A DNA stretch of 64,000 bases from Pelosinus baikalensis. GTDB lineage: Bacteria; Bacillota; Negativicutes; DSM-13327. The position numbers were made by a program, and so were the translations under genes. The notes beneath the pieces were generated by a model, which ran no database searches, was not told the DNA's origin, and saw only the letters and a program-made list of their open reading frames with translations. The stretch is taken from NCBI RefSeq assembly GCF_020819555.1, contig NZ_JAJHJB010000001.1, forward strand, positions 62,001 to 126,000, read 5' to 3'. The stretch's first letter is position 1. Every line of letters starts with the position of its first letter. Of the stretch, positions 44,819-54,175 are shown in pieces.

Positions 44819-45448
44819 CTAAGAGCGCAATGGAACTGGCAGAATATAAAAGAATACAGCAATAAAATGAGATATGCTCCCTGCTAGAACAAACAAGTGC
44901 CAGATGGCATGATTATAAGGTATCTTTTTCCACAGATAAAAAATACTTCCTAATGTGTAAAATAAACCACCCACCAGTAGCCAAGTCATCCCTAAGGCAG
45001 GGACTGTTGCAATCAGAGGTTTGATCGCAAAGACAATAAACCAACCCATGCCAAGGTAGCACAAGGTAGAGATAATGTTAAACCGTCCAGCAAAAAAGAT
45101 TTTCAAAACAATTCCAATCATAGCAAGCCCCCATACAACACCAAAAACAGTCCATCCCAGTACACCATGAAGTGGTACCAAAGTAAATGGTGTGTATGTC
45201 CCTGCAATAAGTAAATAAATAGCAGAATGATCCAGGATCTTAAAGATTCTCTTTATTCTTTCATTCGTAAAGCTATGATAAAGGGTCGAAGCCAAATACA
45301 ACAACACCAATGTCGTACCATAAATACTGAAACTAACAATATGCCAAATATCTCCATGTAAATAAGCCAATACCGTTAACAATACTAATCCTGCAACCGC
45401 TAATAAAGTACCAATACCGTGAGTAACCGCATTCATAACTTCTTCCAT
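44819..45448 (-). CDS. Hemolysin III family membrane protein
   Basis: 209 residues with seven predicted membrane helices. Family signatures: AVTHGIGTLLAVAG, STLYHSF (first His motif), LDHSAIYLLIAGTYTPF, and HAIWHLFVLAGSISHF. The PAQR/HlyIII superfamily has a metal site of three His. Function in bacteria is unclear. AGGAGGTTG before the ATG. Confidence 0.93.
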   Translation of the reverse strand: MEEVMNAVTHGIGTLLAVAGLVLLTVLAYLHGDIWHIVSFSIYGTTLVLLYLASTLYHSFTNERIKRIFKILDHSAIYLLIAGTYTPFTLVPLHGVLGWTVFGVVWGLAMIGIVLKIFFAGRFNIISTLCYLGMGWFIVFAIKPLIATVPALGMTWLLVGGLFYTLGSIFYLWKKIPYNHAIWHLFVLAGSISHFIAVFFYILPVPLRS

Positions 45449-45612
45449 TTCAACCTCCTAAAAGCTAGATTTTAATCTATTACTTAATAATAAATATTAT
45501 TTAATCCTTACTTATAAATTATATCATATTTAGGAAGACCATACATATAAGAATAGTTCTCAATTTTAAAAATAATCTTCTTTTTTTGCGCAGGAGTGCA
45601 TTGAATCTTGTC

Positions 45613-45631
45613 GTATTTATACTATAAATAC
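45613..45631. promoter_or_regulatory. Operator-like palindrome before the isochorismatase gene
   Basis: GTATTTAT-ACT-ATAAATAC, perfect 8-base arms, 22 bases before the start codon and overlapping a -10-like TATACT. Likely bound by a small repressor (MarR/PadR type spacing); not identified. Confidence 0.45.
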
Positions 45632-45652
45632 TATGACAAAGAGGTGTTTTAT

Positions 45653-46204
45653 ATGAAGCCGGCTCTTTTAGTAATTGATGTGCAAAAAGCATTCTTCAAA
45701 AACCCTGAAACCACCCAATCTCTCAATCAGGCAATTGCCCAAATTAACATGGGAATTGAATTATTTAGAGAAAAAAGATTACCAATTATTTGTATTCAGC
45801 ACATGGTAAAAGAAAATGGTCTGCTGCCAGGTACAGAAGGGTTTGATCTGCCAGAATCTCTTGGGATTCTACCTACAGATCCTCACATTCATAAGACCTA
45901 TGGCAACGCTTTCAATAAAACCTCCTTAGAGGCATTATTGCGTGAACTGCATGTTGATACTCTCATTATTACAGGATATTGCGCGGAATATTGTGTCTTT
46001 TCTACTTATCGAGGCGCCCTTGATCTTGATTTTACCCCTGTCCTACTGCGTGGTGCTATCGCCAGCCGCAGCCCAGCTAATATTCCTTTTGTTGAAAATG
46101 TGAATGATATCATTTCTTATGGCATTTTAAAAAAGCTTTTAACATCCTTTAAAACAAGCCAGGATAACAATCAAGAATATTATAACCTTAAAAAAATGCT
46201 ATAA
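45653..46204 (+). CDS. Isochorismatase-family cysteine hydrolase
   Basis: 183 residues from the ATG at 45653 (GAGGTG upstream). The catalytic Asp is in LLVIDVQKAFF, the nucleophilic Cys in ITGYCAEYCVFSTYRGAL, and the cis-peptide/Lys region KTYGNAFNKTSLE is present. The family includes nicotinamidases and pyrazinamidases; the substrate cannot be told from sequence. A terminator follows. Confidence 0.9.
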   Translation: MKPALLVIDVQKAFFKNPETTQSLNQAIAQINMGIELFREKRLPIICIQHMVKENGLLPGTEGFDLPESLGILPTDPHIHKTYGNAFNKTSLEALLRELHVDTLIITGYCAEYCVFSTYRGALDLDFTPVLLRGAIASRSPANIPFVENVNDIISYGILKKLLTSFKTSQDNNQEYYNLKKML

Positions 46205-46238
46205 AAATAGACTGCCCAATTTTGTGGCAGTCTATTTT
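46204..46238 (+). terminator. Terminator of the isochorismatase gene
   Basis: AAAATAGACTGCC..GGCAGTCTATTTT right after the stop codon. Confidence 0.8.
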
Positions 46239-46388
46239 CACTTTATTACCAAAATCACATTTTTTTCTATAAAAACTCTTACATTTTAATGCCTGTCTAC
46301 CAATATCCAAGAACTTTCCACCAAACGCCCCCGATACTGAACTAAAGGGAGGAAGAATGTTTTGTTCATTGAGTTCATAATGACATAA

Positions 46389-46437
46389 AGAAGTCTATGA
46401 TTCAAAGCCAGTTTTAACTTCAGCTGAATCATAGCTT
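46389..46437 (-). terminator. Terminator of the hrpB operon
   Basis: On the minus strand, AGAAGCTATGATTCA..TTGAATCATAGACTTCTTT just beyond the stop at 46441. Confidence 0.65.
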
Positions 46438-46440
46438 CTT

Positions 46441-48891
46441 TTAGGAACGAGGACGAACGCGATGGGTTGGCATGGCCTTAAGCGGATCATCCGGCCAATA
46501 ATGCTTCGGATAACGTCCCATAAGATCTTTCTTCACTTGAAAATAGGTATTCTCCCAAAAGCTAGCAATGTCTTTGGTTACCTGTACCAAGCGATGAGCT
46601 GGAGATAAGAGATGAAGAGTTATTGCTACTTTTCCCTGTCCAATTTTCGGCGTTTCTTTTAAACCGAACATTTCCTGCAGCCGTACTGCCAGTACAGGTA
46701 CAGTAGCATCACTATAGTCAATGGGTATACGCTGCCCACTAGGAACAAGAATATGAGTTGGTGCCCATTCATTTAATTTTTGCCCTTGTTCCCAACTAAG
46801 CATTCCTCCAAGAATGGCTGCCAAGTTTAGTCTCTGCAGGTGATCACAGTTACTCATGCCATATAAATAGGAACCTAACCACTCCCCTAATGTCGTCATC
46901 AGGGAATCATCAGACACATTTGGCCAATCAGGATCAATTTCGTGCATAAACATAAGCCGCTGACGAAATTGACATGCACTTTTTGTCCAGGGCAGAAGAT
47001 GCAATCCTTCCTCTTTAATTCCTTGAAGGAGAGCAAAGAGAAGTTCTTCTGAATCGCAATTTACCAAAGGCATACTTTCTAAAAGCAGAGCATCTAATTT
47101 TTCGACTCTTCGTGCTCGTACAGCTTTTACTTCATGGTCCCAGGCTATACGATCCTGCACGCTAATCTGTTCTTTAAAATGCTCTTTTATCATGTTTAGG
47201 TGAACTGGTGCTGCTAAAAAAATACGTTTTTCGCCTTGCTGATCTCCCCCTAACTCAGCGGCTACCAGATAGGGTTCCGTCGCCAGCAATTGAGGTTCTT
47301 TAAACGCTGCGCCATGACCATTACGCAGCAGAAAACGTCCATCTCCCCGCCCTTGACCAACCCGCTCCGGATAAGCAAAGGCCAGCAGCAGACCACAGGC
47401 TTCCAGGCTATCAATGCCCCCATTAGTAACCGCAAAGACCTGTTTCCAATAACGAATCTCGGTTTGGATGGAATGATAGCTACCTTTACGTACCATTTCA
47501 ATGCGTAATCGCAAATCAGCATCAGACAAGCCTTGAAAAAGCTCTCGATGACTCAGTACAGCTGCCATTTCACAAGCTAGTTTTCCATATCCTAACCTTA
47601 TGCCCTGAAAGATCATATGAGCAATACGAGGATGAAGACCGATTTTTATCAACTGCTGACCATGAGGAGTAATACATCCGTCACAGGATAAAGCTCCCAG
47701 CTGAAAAAGCAATTGTCTCGCTTGAAGGAAGGCAGGCTCAGGCGGCAGATCAAGCCACTGTAATTCACCTGGATCTTGTATCCCCCAAGCAGCTAATTCT
47801 AATACCAAGGAGGTCAAATCAGCCTCCATAATTTCCGGAGTGCTTTTGTCCCTATGAGCCAATTCTTCCTCGTAGGTCCATAAGCGATAACAAATTCCTT
47901 CCTCAGTACGTCCTGCTCGACCACGACGTTGATCAGAAACGTCCCGCGACACCTTAACCGTCTCTAAATGCATCATACCAGTACGAGGTGAAAAACGAGG
48001 TATCCGCATAAGACCGCTATCAATCACAATGCGCATTCCTTCCAAGGTAATACTCGTCTGGGCAATGGAAGTTGCTAATACGATTTTTCGTTTTCCTAAT
48101 GCCTGGGGTAAAATCGCCATATCCTGCTCTTCTTGAGATAAGCCGCCGTATAGTTTAGTAATTACTGCATCCTTTTGCATGCCGATTTTTAAAAGCTGGG
48201 ACTCAACTCTATGTATTTCGCCAGCCCCAGGTAAAAACACTAATATATCTCCCTGCTCTACTATAGCAGCCTCCTGAATTTTCCGGACAACAGCTAACTC
48301 AATACGCTCTGTAATTGGACGCTGTATATAATGAGTCGTAACAGGAAAAGATACACCTTTACTGATGATGACAGGTGCATCTCCTAGTAAAGACGCACTA
48401 GGCGCCGTATCTAAAGTCGCAGACATAATTAGGATTTTTAAATCCTCACGCAGTACAGACTGGGACTGCAAACAAAGAGCCAGTCCTAAATCAGCATGAA
48501 TACTACGCTCATGGAATTCATCAAAGATTACCATCCCAACATCTTCTAGTCCAGGATCATTCTGCAGCAGCCTCGTTAAAATCCCTTCGGTAATCACTTC
48601 AATACGAGTTTTAGAACTGATGCAGCTATCAAGGCGAATCCGATAGCCTACCGTCTCTCCTACTTTTTCTCCCAAAAGAACTGCCATATGTCGAGCTGCA
48701 GCCCTGGCGGCTAGACGCCGCGGCTCCAGCATGAGAATTTTTTTCCCTGTAAGCCAACTTTCCCCTAGGAGGGCCAAGGGAAGACGTGTGGTTTTACCAG
48801 CCCCTGGCGGCGCTACTAAAACAGTATTCACAGAATCACATATCGTCTGTCTTAATGTAGACAGAATCTCATCAATCGGCAGTTTTTTCAT
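46441..48891 (-). CDS. hrpB: ATP-dependent RNA helicase HrpB
   Basis: 816 residues, normal HrpB length. DEAH/RHA motifs are present: APPGAGKTTRLP (Walker A), LEPRRLAARAAARHMA, FDEFHERS (DEFH box), MSATLD, ATSIAQTSITLEG and QRRGRAGRTEEG, then the HrpB-specific C-terminal region ending PLKAMPTHRVRP. It overlaps the DUF2157 stop by 4 bases (ATGA), so the two are coupled. Exact cellular substrate unknown. Confidence 0.94.
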   Translation of the reverse strand: MKKLPIDEILSTLRQTICDSVNTVLVAPPGAGKTTRLPLALLGESWLTGKKILMLEPRRLAARAAARHMAVLLGEKVGETVGYRIRLDSCISSKTRIEVITEGILTRLLQNDPGLEDVGMVIFDEFHERSIHADLGLALCLQSQSVLREDLKILIMSATLDTAPSASLLGDAPVIISKGVSFPVTTHYIQRPITERIELAVVRKIQEAAIVEQGDILVFLPGAGEIHRVESQLLKIGMQKDAVITKLYGGLSQEEQDMAILPQALGKRKIVLATSIAQTSITLEGMRIVIDSGLMRIPRFSPRTGMMHLETVKVSRDVSDQRRGRAGRTEEGICYRLWTYEEELAHRDKSTPEIMEADLTSLVLELAAWGIQDPGELQWLDLPPEPAFLQARQLLFQLGALSCDGCITPHGQQLIKIGLHPRIAHMIFQGIRLGYGKLACEMAAVLSHRELFQGLSDADLRLRIEMVRKGSYHSIQTEIRYWKQVFAVTNGGIDSLEACGLLLAFAYPERVGQGRGDGRFLLRNGHGAAFKEPQLLATEPYLVAAELGGDQQGEKRIFLAAPVHLNMIKEHFKEQISVQDRIAWDHEVKAVRARRVEKLDALLLESMPLVNCDSEELLFALLQGIKEEGLHLLPWTKSACQFRQRLMFMHEIDPDWPNVSDDSLMTTLGEWLGSYLYGMSNCDHLQRLNLAAILGGMLSWEQGQKLNEWAPTHILVPSGQRIPIDYSDATVPVLAVRLQEMFGLKETPKIGQGKVAITLHLLSPAHRLVQVTKDIASFWENTYFQVKKDLMGRYPKHYWPDDPLKAMPTHRVRPRS

Positions 48892-49928
48892 TTCGGCAGA
48901 AACTTTCTAATTGCTTCTGGCACTTTATCTTTAATATACTGTTCTATTTTTAACTGATTTCGATTATAGAGAATACCAATATAAATAATTCCAATACCAG
49001 CAAAACTCAAAACAAAGGGAAAGAGTATTGAATGATTAAATACCCGATAAGCCAAATGGCCAATATAACCATTTACCCCAATCGCACCGCACACCAAGAA
49101 TATTTTGCGCTGCAGGAGAACTCCTACAATTAATAAAACGACATTAATGAGACAATATAGTATTTTGGACCACTCCTGATTGCTGTCAAGAAGCGTAAGC
49201 CCCAGCCAAAAAACACTGGTCCCAAACAAGTATCCCCAAAAAGCATAATCTTCTTTATAGCTATGTTTGCGGCAGTAATAATCCGTAAGAAATGCGAGAA
49301 CTATCATCACTAAACCAAATAATAATGACATCCAGCGTACATTCGTCCACTCACTGCCTGTCCCAAAGAAAAAAGGCGTTACATCAATGGACAATAAATA
49401 TAAGGAAAAAAATAAGGGAGCTGTTAAAAAAGGGAATTTAAAAAATCGCAGAGCCAGAGATGCACTGACAATTGTCCCTAATTCGATCCAAATCCAGCCG
49501 CCGCGCATCCACTCATAATGATCCAGATAATGACCCGGATAGGATTGCGGCCACCACCCTAGAGTCCGCTCTAAGCCAAAAATAGCTAAAGGAGTCATAC
49601 AAACTGCCATTACAATCAGTAACCCTCCTGCAACTTTCAGGCTTTCTTTCTCCCATAAGCGCCTTCCAACGAAGACAAAACAACATGCATATAATACAGC
49701 AATGCCAAACATTCCCATACCGCCAAGAACATCCCAAGCAGTATCCATAAACCATCCCATAGCGGAAATAACAATCAGCGCTCCTACATAATAGGCTAAA
49801 TGTGAAATCTGAAAACCGTTTTTTCGCTCTTCCTTTCCACTCCATAAATGCCACAAACTCTCCCCTTGCTCCTGGGTAATAATATTTTGGGAAACTGCCT
49901 CTTCGATTTCTTTATTCGTAATGTTCAC
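48888..49928 (-). CDS. DUF2157 membrane protein
   Basis: 346 residues from a GTG at 49928 that has AGGAGGTGG upstream; the frame is open 27 codons further through a non-coding hairpin. A soluble N-terminal DUF2157-type region (VNITNKEIEEAVSQNIIT, WHLWSG) is followed by about ten membrane segments. Function unknown. Translationally coupled to hrpB. Confidence 0.85.
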   Translation of the reverse strand: MNITNKEIEEAVSQNIITQEQGESLWHLWSGKEERKNGFQISHLAYYVGALIVISAMGWFMDTAWDVLGGMGMFGIAVLYACCFVFVGRRLWEKESLKVAGGLLIVMAVCMTPLAIFGLERTLGWWPQSYPGHYLDHYEWMRGGWIWIELGTIVSASLALRFFKFPFLTAPLFFSLYLLSIDVTPFFFGTGSEWTNVRWMSLLFGLVMIVLAFLTDYYCRKHSYKEDYAFWGYLFGTSVFWLGLTLLDSNQEWSKILYCLINVVLLIVGVLLQRKIFLVCGAIGVNGYIGHLAYRVFNHSILFPFVLSFAGIGIIYIGILYNRNQLKIEQYIKDKVPEAIRKFLPK

Positions 49929-49993
49929 TTCAATCCACCTCCTGGAACGTTCTTGTAGTCTCTTTCGAAAACAACTATCTATAGCCACAAACA

Positions 49994-50066
49994 GGTAAAG
50001 GATGAGCATAACTATAAGCGTAGGTTAAGTAACACGGCGAAGCGTTAGCTATGCTCATCCTTTGCC
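49994..50066. repeat. 73-nt hairpin with conserved loop, copy B
   Basis: A 21-bp stem (49994-50014 with 50046-50066, two non-Watson-Crick positions) and a 31-nt loop, AGCGTAGGTTAAGT..CACGGCGAAGCG. The loop differs from copy A (26972-27044) at only three positions; the stem is mostly different yet pairs with itself. It lies upstream of the DUF2157 gene. Confidence 0.8.
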
Positions 50067-50089
50067 GTCCTAATGAGACTTCCATTCCC

Positions 50090-50257
50090 TTATACAAATT
50101 TCTTGGCACCTGCAATAATACTCTTCAAAAATACTGATTTAATAGGTTCAATAGCTAAGAATATAAAAACCGGTGAATAAGATGCCCCTATTATATTACG
50201 ATCTAAGCGTTGCTGAAGTAAACGATATTCCTTTTCACTATTAACAATATGTCCCAT
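50090..50257 (-). pseudogene. Truncated ORF resembling the N-terminus of a ferredoxin-type protein
   Basis: From the second ATG (50257): MGHIVNSEKEYRLLQQRLDR then NIIGASYSPVF. This start recalls the N-terminal region of larger 4Fe-4S ferredoxin-domain proteins of anaerobes, but after about 35 residues the similarity stops and the frame ends with a short hydrophobic/basic tail. No cysteine cluster is present. Either an internal deletion remnant or a small protein of unknown role. Confidence 0.35.
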
Positions 50258-50439
50258 TTCCCCCCCTGCGCAAACCATGATTTTGAAATAACAGAAATTA
50301 AAGGTGCGATGATTAAATATAACATATATATGAACATTAGTGAATTTTTCAGTCTATCCTTACTATAGCAAAAAGACGATCGCTTTAAAAGAAGCAAAGC
50401 TGAAAACGCTACGCTATCTTTTTAAAAATAAAAACATTT

Positions 50440-50536
50440 TGAACCACAAAGACGCAAAGGACACAAAGGGGTTTTATTTATTTTTTTGTGCACTCCTTTG
50501 TGTGCCGCGTTAGCGGCATTGTGCCTTTGTGGTTCA
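50440..50536. repeat. accacaaag palindrome, copy 9
   Basis: TGAACCACAAAGACGCAAAGG..CCTTTGTGGTTCA, inner TGCCGCGTTAGCGGCA, with both extended flanks (AACGCTACGC left, CACCTAAAAACTTATACTTT right). Confidence 0.88.
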
Positions 50537-50587
50537 TAATATCTCACCTTTTCCGCACCTAAAAACTTATACTTTCTATGCTTATAA

Positions 50588-50630
50588 GAAAAAACCTATT
50601 CATCACTTCATTTTAAGCGATGAATAGGTC
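50588..50630 (-). terminator. Terminator overlapping the end of the HTH gene
   Basis: On the minus strand, ACCTATTCATC..GATGAATAGGT followed by TTTTTTCTT. The 5' arm lies inside the last codons of the gene. Confidence 0.75.
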
Positions 50631-50841
50631 TGCCCACGGGCATGTATTCCAACAACATTTGCAGTTTTCCTTCCATCACTAGGTAATCCAAATACCGACG
50701 AGCTGTAACGCGAGAAATTCCAACTTCATTTGCTACTTCATCAGCTGATAATGCTTCACTTGCATCACTTAATAAGCTAACAATGGAATCTAAGGTTAAC
50801 CCATGCATGTTCTTAGGTAAATGGTCATTGGTCTTAGTCAT
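50608..50841 (-). CDS. Stand-alone HTH domain of the CitB/DcuR response-regulator type
   Basis: 77 residues from the ATG at 50841, which overlaps the msrA stop (ATGA). LSADEVANEVGISRVTARRYL followed by DYLVMEGKLQMLLEYMPVGRP is the C-terminal DNA-binding module of CitB/DpiA/DcuR regulators. The receiver domain is missing, so it is either a fragment kept as a small DNA-binding protein or a decaying remnant. Its coupling to msrA and its own terminator argue that it is expressed. Confidence 0.72.
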   Translation of the reverse strand: MTKTNDHLPKNMHGLTLDSIVSLLSDASEALSADEVANEVGISRVTARRYLDYLVMEGKLQMLLEYMPVGRPIHRLK

Positions 50842-51350
50842 TTTAGCAGAAAAATCTTTTTTTCTTCTGGTTTTGCCAGCATTAAATTGACATGACAATA
50901 TCCATTGGGTGTTTTCTGTAAATAATCCTGATGATATGCTTCTGCCAAGTAAAAATTCTTTACAGGCTCTACTTCTACTACTATGGGTTCTGAATAAGAT
51001 GACTGCTGCTCCTTAATAAATTCCAGTATGCATTCTTTTTCCATCTCGTCGGAATAATACACGCCACTGCGATACTGGGTCCCCTGATCCGGTCCTTGAC
51101 GATTGAGAGTTACTGGATCAATAATTCTAAAGAAATGCTCTAGTAATTTCCTTAAAGGCAGCACCTCTTCATGATACGTAACCTCACAAACTTCTGTATG
51201 TCCTGTTGTTCCCGAACATACTTGCTGATACGTAGGATTTTCTATCTGCCCTTGTCCGTATCCTACTTTGGTGTCTGCTACTCCCTTAAGTTGTTGAAAG
51301 TAGGCTTCTACACCCCAGAAGCACCCTCCTGCCAGCCAAATTTTTTTCAT
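50838..51350 (-). CDS. msrA: Peptide methionine sulfoxide reductase A
   Basis: 170 residues from the ATG at 51350 (GAGGAG upstream). The catalytic GCFWGVEAYF, GYGQGQIENPTYQQVCSGTTGHTE and YRSGVYY are typical. Reduces S-methionine sulfoxide in proteins. No MsrB is fused or adjacent. Confidence 0.96.
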   Translation of the reverse strand: MKKIWLAGGCFWGVEAYFQQLKGVADTKVGYGQGQIENPTYQQVCSGTTGHTEVCEVTYHEEVLPLRKLLEHFFRIIDPVTLNRQGPDQGTQYRSGVYYSDEMEKECILEFIKEQQSSYSEPIVVEVEPVKNFYLAEAYHQDYLQKTPNGYCHVNLMLAKPEEKKIFLLK

Positions 51351-51371
51351 AACCAATCTCCTCTCCAGCTT

Positions 51372-52454
51372 CTATTCGAAGGACTGCCAACTCTCTTGAC
51401 TATTTTTTTCTGCTAAGTACTTCTCCATTTTACGATGAGGTCCGGCAAAAGATAGTTTCTCCCAATCTGTACGATTTACCCACTTTAGTTCCCTATCATT
51501 CGGCACGATCCTATCTGGCGCAGCGATACAATAATAGAAGGAAATATCCCATTGGCGATGACTAAAAATATGTGTGCATTGGAGCAGCAATCTTTCTAAT
51601 TCAATTACTTGACCTGTTTTTTCTTGGATGCCCTGACGGAAGATATCCATAGCTTCCCCATCTTCCCCAATTTCTACCGTTGGAAATTCCCACATTCCCG
51701 CCAATAAACCTCTATTGGGCCGCTGATGCAACAGAAAAAATTCACCTTGACGAATCACTCCTGCCATAAGACGCACTGCTTTAGGCGGTGCTTTTTTCTT
51801 TTTTACAGGAAGCTGTCCTTCCTTGCCTTTTCTTTTTGCACAGCAGCAGTCTGCTAGTGGACATAGGGTACACCGGGGCGTTTTCGGAATGCAAATGGAT
51901 GATCCTAAATCCATTAAAGCCTGATTAAAGTCACCTGGATGCTCTTCGGACATCTCATCGGCAACCAGCTGTTTTATGACCTTTTTAGCAGCGGGAGAAG
52001 AAATTTCTTCCTCTACACAAAATAATCGGCTAAAAACCCGCAGAACATTCCCATCAATAGCTGGCTCTTTTTTATTATAGGCAATGCTTAAAATGGCCCC
52101 GGCTGTATAGTCACCAACACCGGCAAGACCTATTACCTCTTCTTTCGTTTGCGGTACTTGTCCCCCATAGGACTGGCTCACCTCTCGTACCCCCTGCAGT
52201 AGGTTTCTGGCCCGGGAATAATACCCCAGTCCTTGCCAGTGACGAACCACTTCCTCTTCCTCGGCCTCTGCTAAACTTTCTAAGTCGGGGAATCTCTCCA
52301 TCCATCTATCAAAGTAGGGTTTAACAGCCTCTACCCGAGTTTGCTGCAGCATAATCTCTGAAACCCATATCCGATAGGGATCTTTATCCCTGCGCCATGG
52401 TAAATCCCGTTTAGAATTTTCATACCATGTCAATAATAACTGTGCGATTTTCAT
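51372..52454 (-). CDS. mutY: A/G-specific adenine glycosylase
   Basis: 360 residues. Helix-hairpin-helix GLAGVGDYTAGAI with the catalytic Asp in EPAIDGNVLRVFSR; the 4Fe-4S cysteines in CIPKTPRCTLCPLADCC; and a C-terminal NUDIX-like MutT domain (about 230-350) that recognises 8-oxoG (LLAGMWEFPTVE). Removes adenine paired with 8-oxoguanine. Upstream of msrA by about 20 bases, forming a small oxidative-damage operon with it. Confidence 0.96.
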   Translation of the reverse strand: MKIAQLLLTWYENSKRDLPWRRDKDPYRIWVSEIMLQQTRVEAVKPYFDRWMERFPDLESLAEAEEEEVVRHWQGLGYYSRARNLLQGVREVSQSYGGQVPQTKEEVIGLAGVGDYTAGAILSIAYNKKEPAIDGNVLRVFSRLFCVEEEISSPAAKKVIKQLVADEMSEEHPGDFNQALMDLGSSICIPKTPRCTLCPLADCCCAKRKGKEGQLPVKKKKAPPKAVRLMAGVIRQGEFFLLHQRPNRGLLAGMWEFPTVEIGEDGEAMDIFRQGIQEKTGQVIELERLLLQCTHIFSHRQWDISFYYCIAAPDRIVPNDRELKWVNRTDWEKLSFAGPHRKMEKYLAEKNSQESWQSFE

Positions 52455-52600
52455 TTCTTCTCCTTATTGCTACAAATCTTTGTCAAAACACTTTCTTATT
52501 ATTATATAGTTTACTATATCACAAGCTGTTACACAAAATCCGTATACTACCTATTATCTTAGAAAAACGCTACGCGTCCTTTAAAATCGATAAAGCGAAT

Positions 52601-52697
52601 AGAACCACAAAGACGCAAAGGACACAAAGGGGTTTTATTTATTTTTTTGTGCACTCCTTTGTGTGCCGCGTTAGCGGCATTGTGCCTTTGTGGTTCA
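52601..52697. repeat. accacaaag palindrome, copy 10
   Basis: AGAACCACAAAGACGCAAAGG..CCTTTGTGGTTCA, inner TGCCGCGTTAGCGGCA, both extended flanks present (AAACGCTACGCGTCCTTTAA left). Nearly identical to copy 9. Confidence 0.88.
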
Positions 52698-52782
52698 TAA
52701 AATCTCACCTTTTCCACACCTAAAAACTTATACTTTCTAAGCTTATTATAAAAAACGCTGACGCGTCCTTTTGAAACATAAC

Positions 52783-52858
52783 CGTTTGAAACACAAAGAA
52801 CGCAAAGGCGTAGAATCAACACGTCTGTTGTGTTCTTTGTGTCCTTTGCGTTTAACGT
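52783..52858. repeat. Divergent palindrome, copy 11
   Basis: GTTTGAAACACAAAGAACGC..CTTTGTGTCCTTTGCGTTTAAC, adjacent to copy 10 and preceded by the same AACGCTGACGCGTCC flank. A diverged relative arranged in tandem. Confidence 0.6.
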
Positions 52859-52920
52859 TCTCTTTATAAAGACTTATACTTTCTAGTAAAAAAGATTCTC
52901 CATAATTCAGTCTTTGCTTA

Positions 52921-54087
52921 TCACCGGATATTTTCTTTTTCCTGCACTTTATTACCACTATCCACCAATGTTGCAGAATGTGGTACTAATAACCATCCTG
53001 CCAGTATGGCTGTGAAGGGAGCTACTAACACCACACCAAAGCTTCCTACAAGAGTGTGTAATATCTCTGCTGCAATATAAGTCAAGTTTAGTATATTCAC
53101 TACTGCCGTTCCTTGGGCCATAAATACCATCATTAAAGCTGTAAATGCACCTGAATATGCCAAAAGCAATGTTGTTGTCATAGTCCCTACAACGGCTCGA
53201 CCAACATTCATACCTGAAGTGATAACTTCTTTTCTAGTTATACTTGGCTTTTGCTCCACAAGCTCTGCAACGGATACTGCAATATCCATCGCCACATCCA
53301 TCATGGCTCCAGAGGATGCTAAAAAGATCCCTGCCAAGAATATTTTAGTTAAATCAATATGACTAAAACCCACATGAAGCAATGTTTCTGCAAAAGGCAC
53401 AACCGCACCATGCACTTTAAATAAGTCACCAAAAATAATACCAATTATACATGCAGCAATCGTACCGCTAATCGTTCCTAAAAATGCTACGACACCTACC
53501 CGATTTAATCCAGCTATCAAAAAAGTTACACAACCGACAATAAGGCATACTACCAATTGGGAAACAATTATAGGATCCCAGCCTTTTAGGAATAAAGGCC
53601 ATAAAACTTTCCAAAGAATTAAAATTGTAAATATAAAAGAAAGTAAAGCCTTTACCCCCGTCCATCTAGCATACCAGAACAAAACCAAGGCAAATAAAGC
53701 AAAGAGTATCCCTTCTACGTCTAGCCGGTAATGATCAATCAAATTTGCTGCTTGAATTTTTCCTTGTTCTCCTTTTATCACTACTAAAGCAACATCATCT
53801 TCTTGAAATAACTTATCCATTTCCAACTTTCCTAACAATGTATTCGTCGTTTCTACTCTTTCACCTTTATATATTCCATCCATGATTTCGATAGAAACAC
53901 CTTGTACACCCGTTTTTACCACACCTCTTTGATGAACGTTCTGATTGTCTACAGCCACAATCTTTGCTTTACTGCGTACATAATCATCATCCTGAATGGG
54001 GAAACCTGTAGGAATCAGGTAAAGAAAAATGGATACAAGGGTAATGATAACTACAAAAATTTTATCAGATCTTTGCTGTTCTCTCAT
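52921..54087 (-). CDS. YibE/F-like family membrane protein
   Basis: 388 residues. An N-terminal membrane segment, an extracytoplasmic beta domain (about 35-125) and then seven or eight membrane segments (about 130-375) with the YibE/F pattern (LRIFLAGIFLASSGAMMDVAMD-like segment, here KIFLAGIFLASSGAMM). Function unknown, perhaps transport. Follows the alkaline phosphatase by about 90 bases. Confidence 0.87.
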   Translation of the reverse strand: MREQQRSDKIFVVIITLVSIFLYLIPTGFPIQDDDYVRSKAKIVAVDNQNVHQRGVVKTGVQGVSIEIMDGIYKGERVETTNTLLGKLEMDKLFQEDDVALVVIKGEQGKIQAANLIDHYRLDVEGILFALFALVLFWYARWTGVKALLSFIFTILILWKVLWPLFLKGWDPIIVSQLVVCLIVGCVTFLIAGLNRVGVVAFLGTISGTIAACIIGIIFGDLFKVHGAVVPFAETLLHVGFSHIDLTKIFLAGIFLASSGAMMDVAMDIAVSVAELVEQKPSITRKEVITSGMNVGRAVVGTMTTTLLLAYSGAFTALMMVFMAQGTAVVNILNLTYIAAEILHTLVGSFGVVLVAPFTAILAGWLLVPHSATLVDSGNKVQEKENIR

Positions 54088-54112
54088 ACAGGTAGTTCCT
54101 CTCTATATTATT

Positions 54113-54151
54113 AGAGGGATGGATTCGGAGCCAATTCTCCTTCCATCCCTC
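54113..54151 (-). terminator. Hairpin after the alkaline phosphatase gene
   Basis: GAGGGATGGA..GGAG / CTCC..TCCATCCCTC; strong stem but weak T-run on the minus strand. Confidence 0.5.
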
Positions 54152-54175
54152 GCCCATGCGGTTGATGCTATACTT

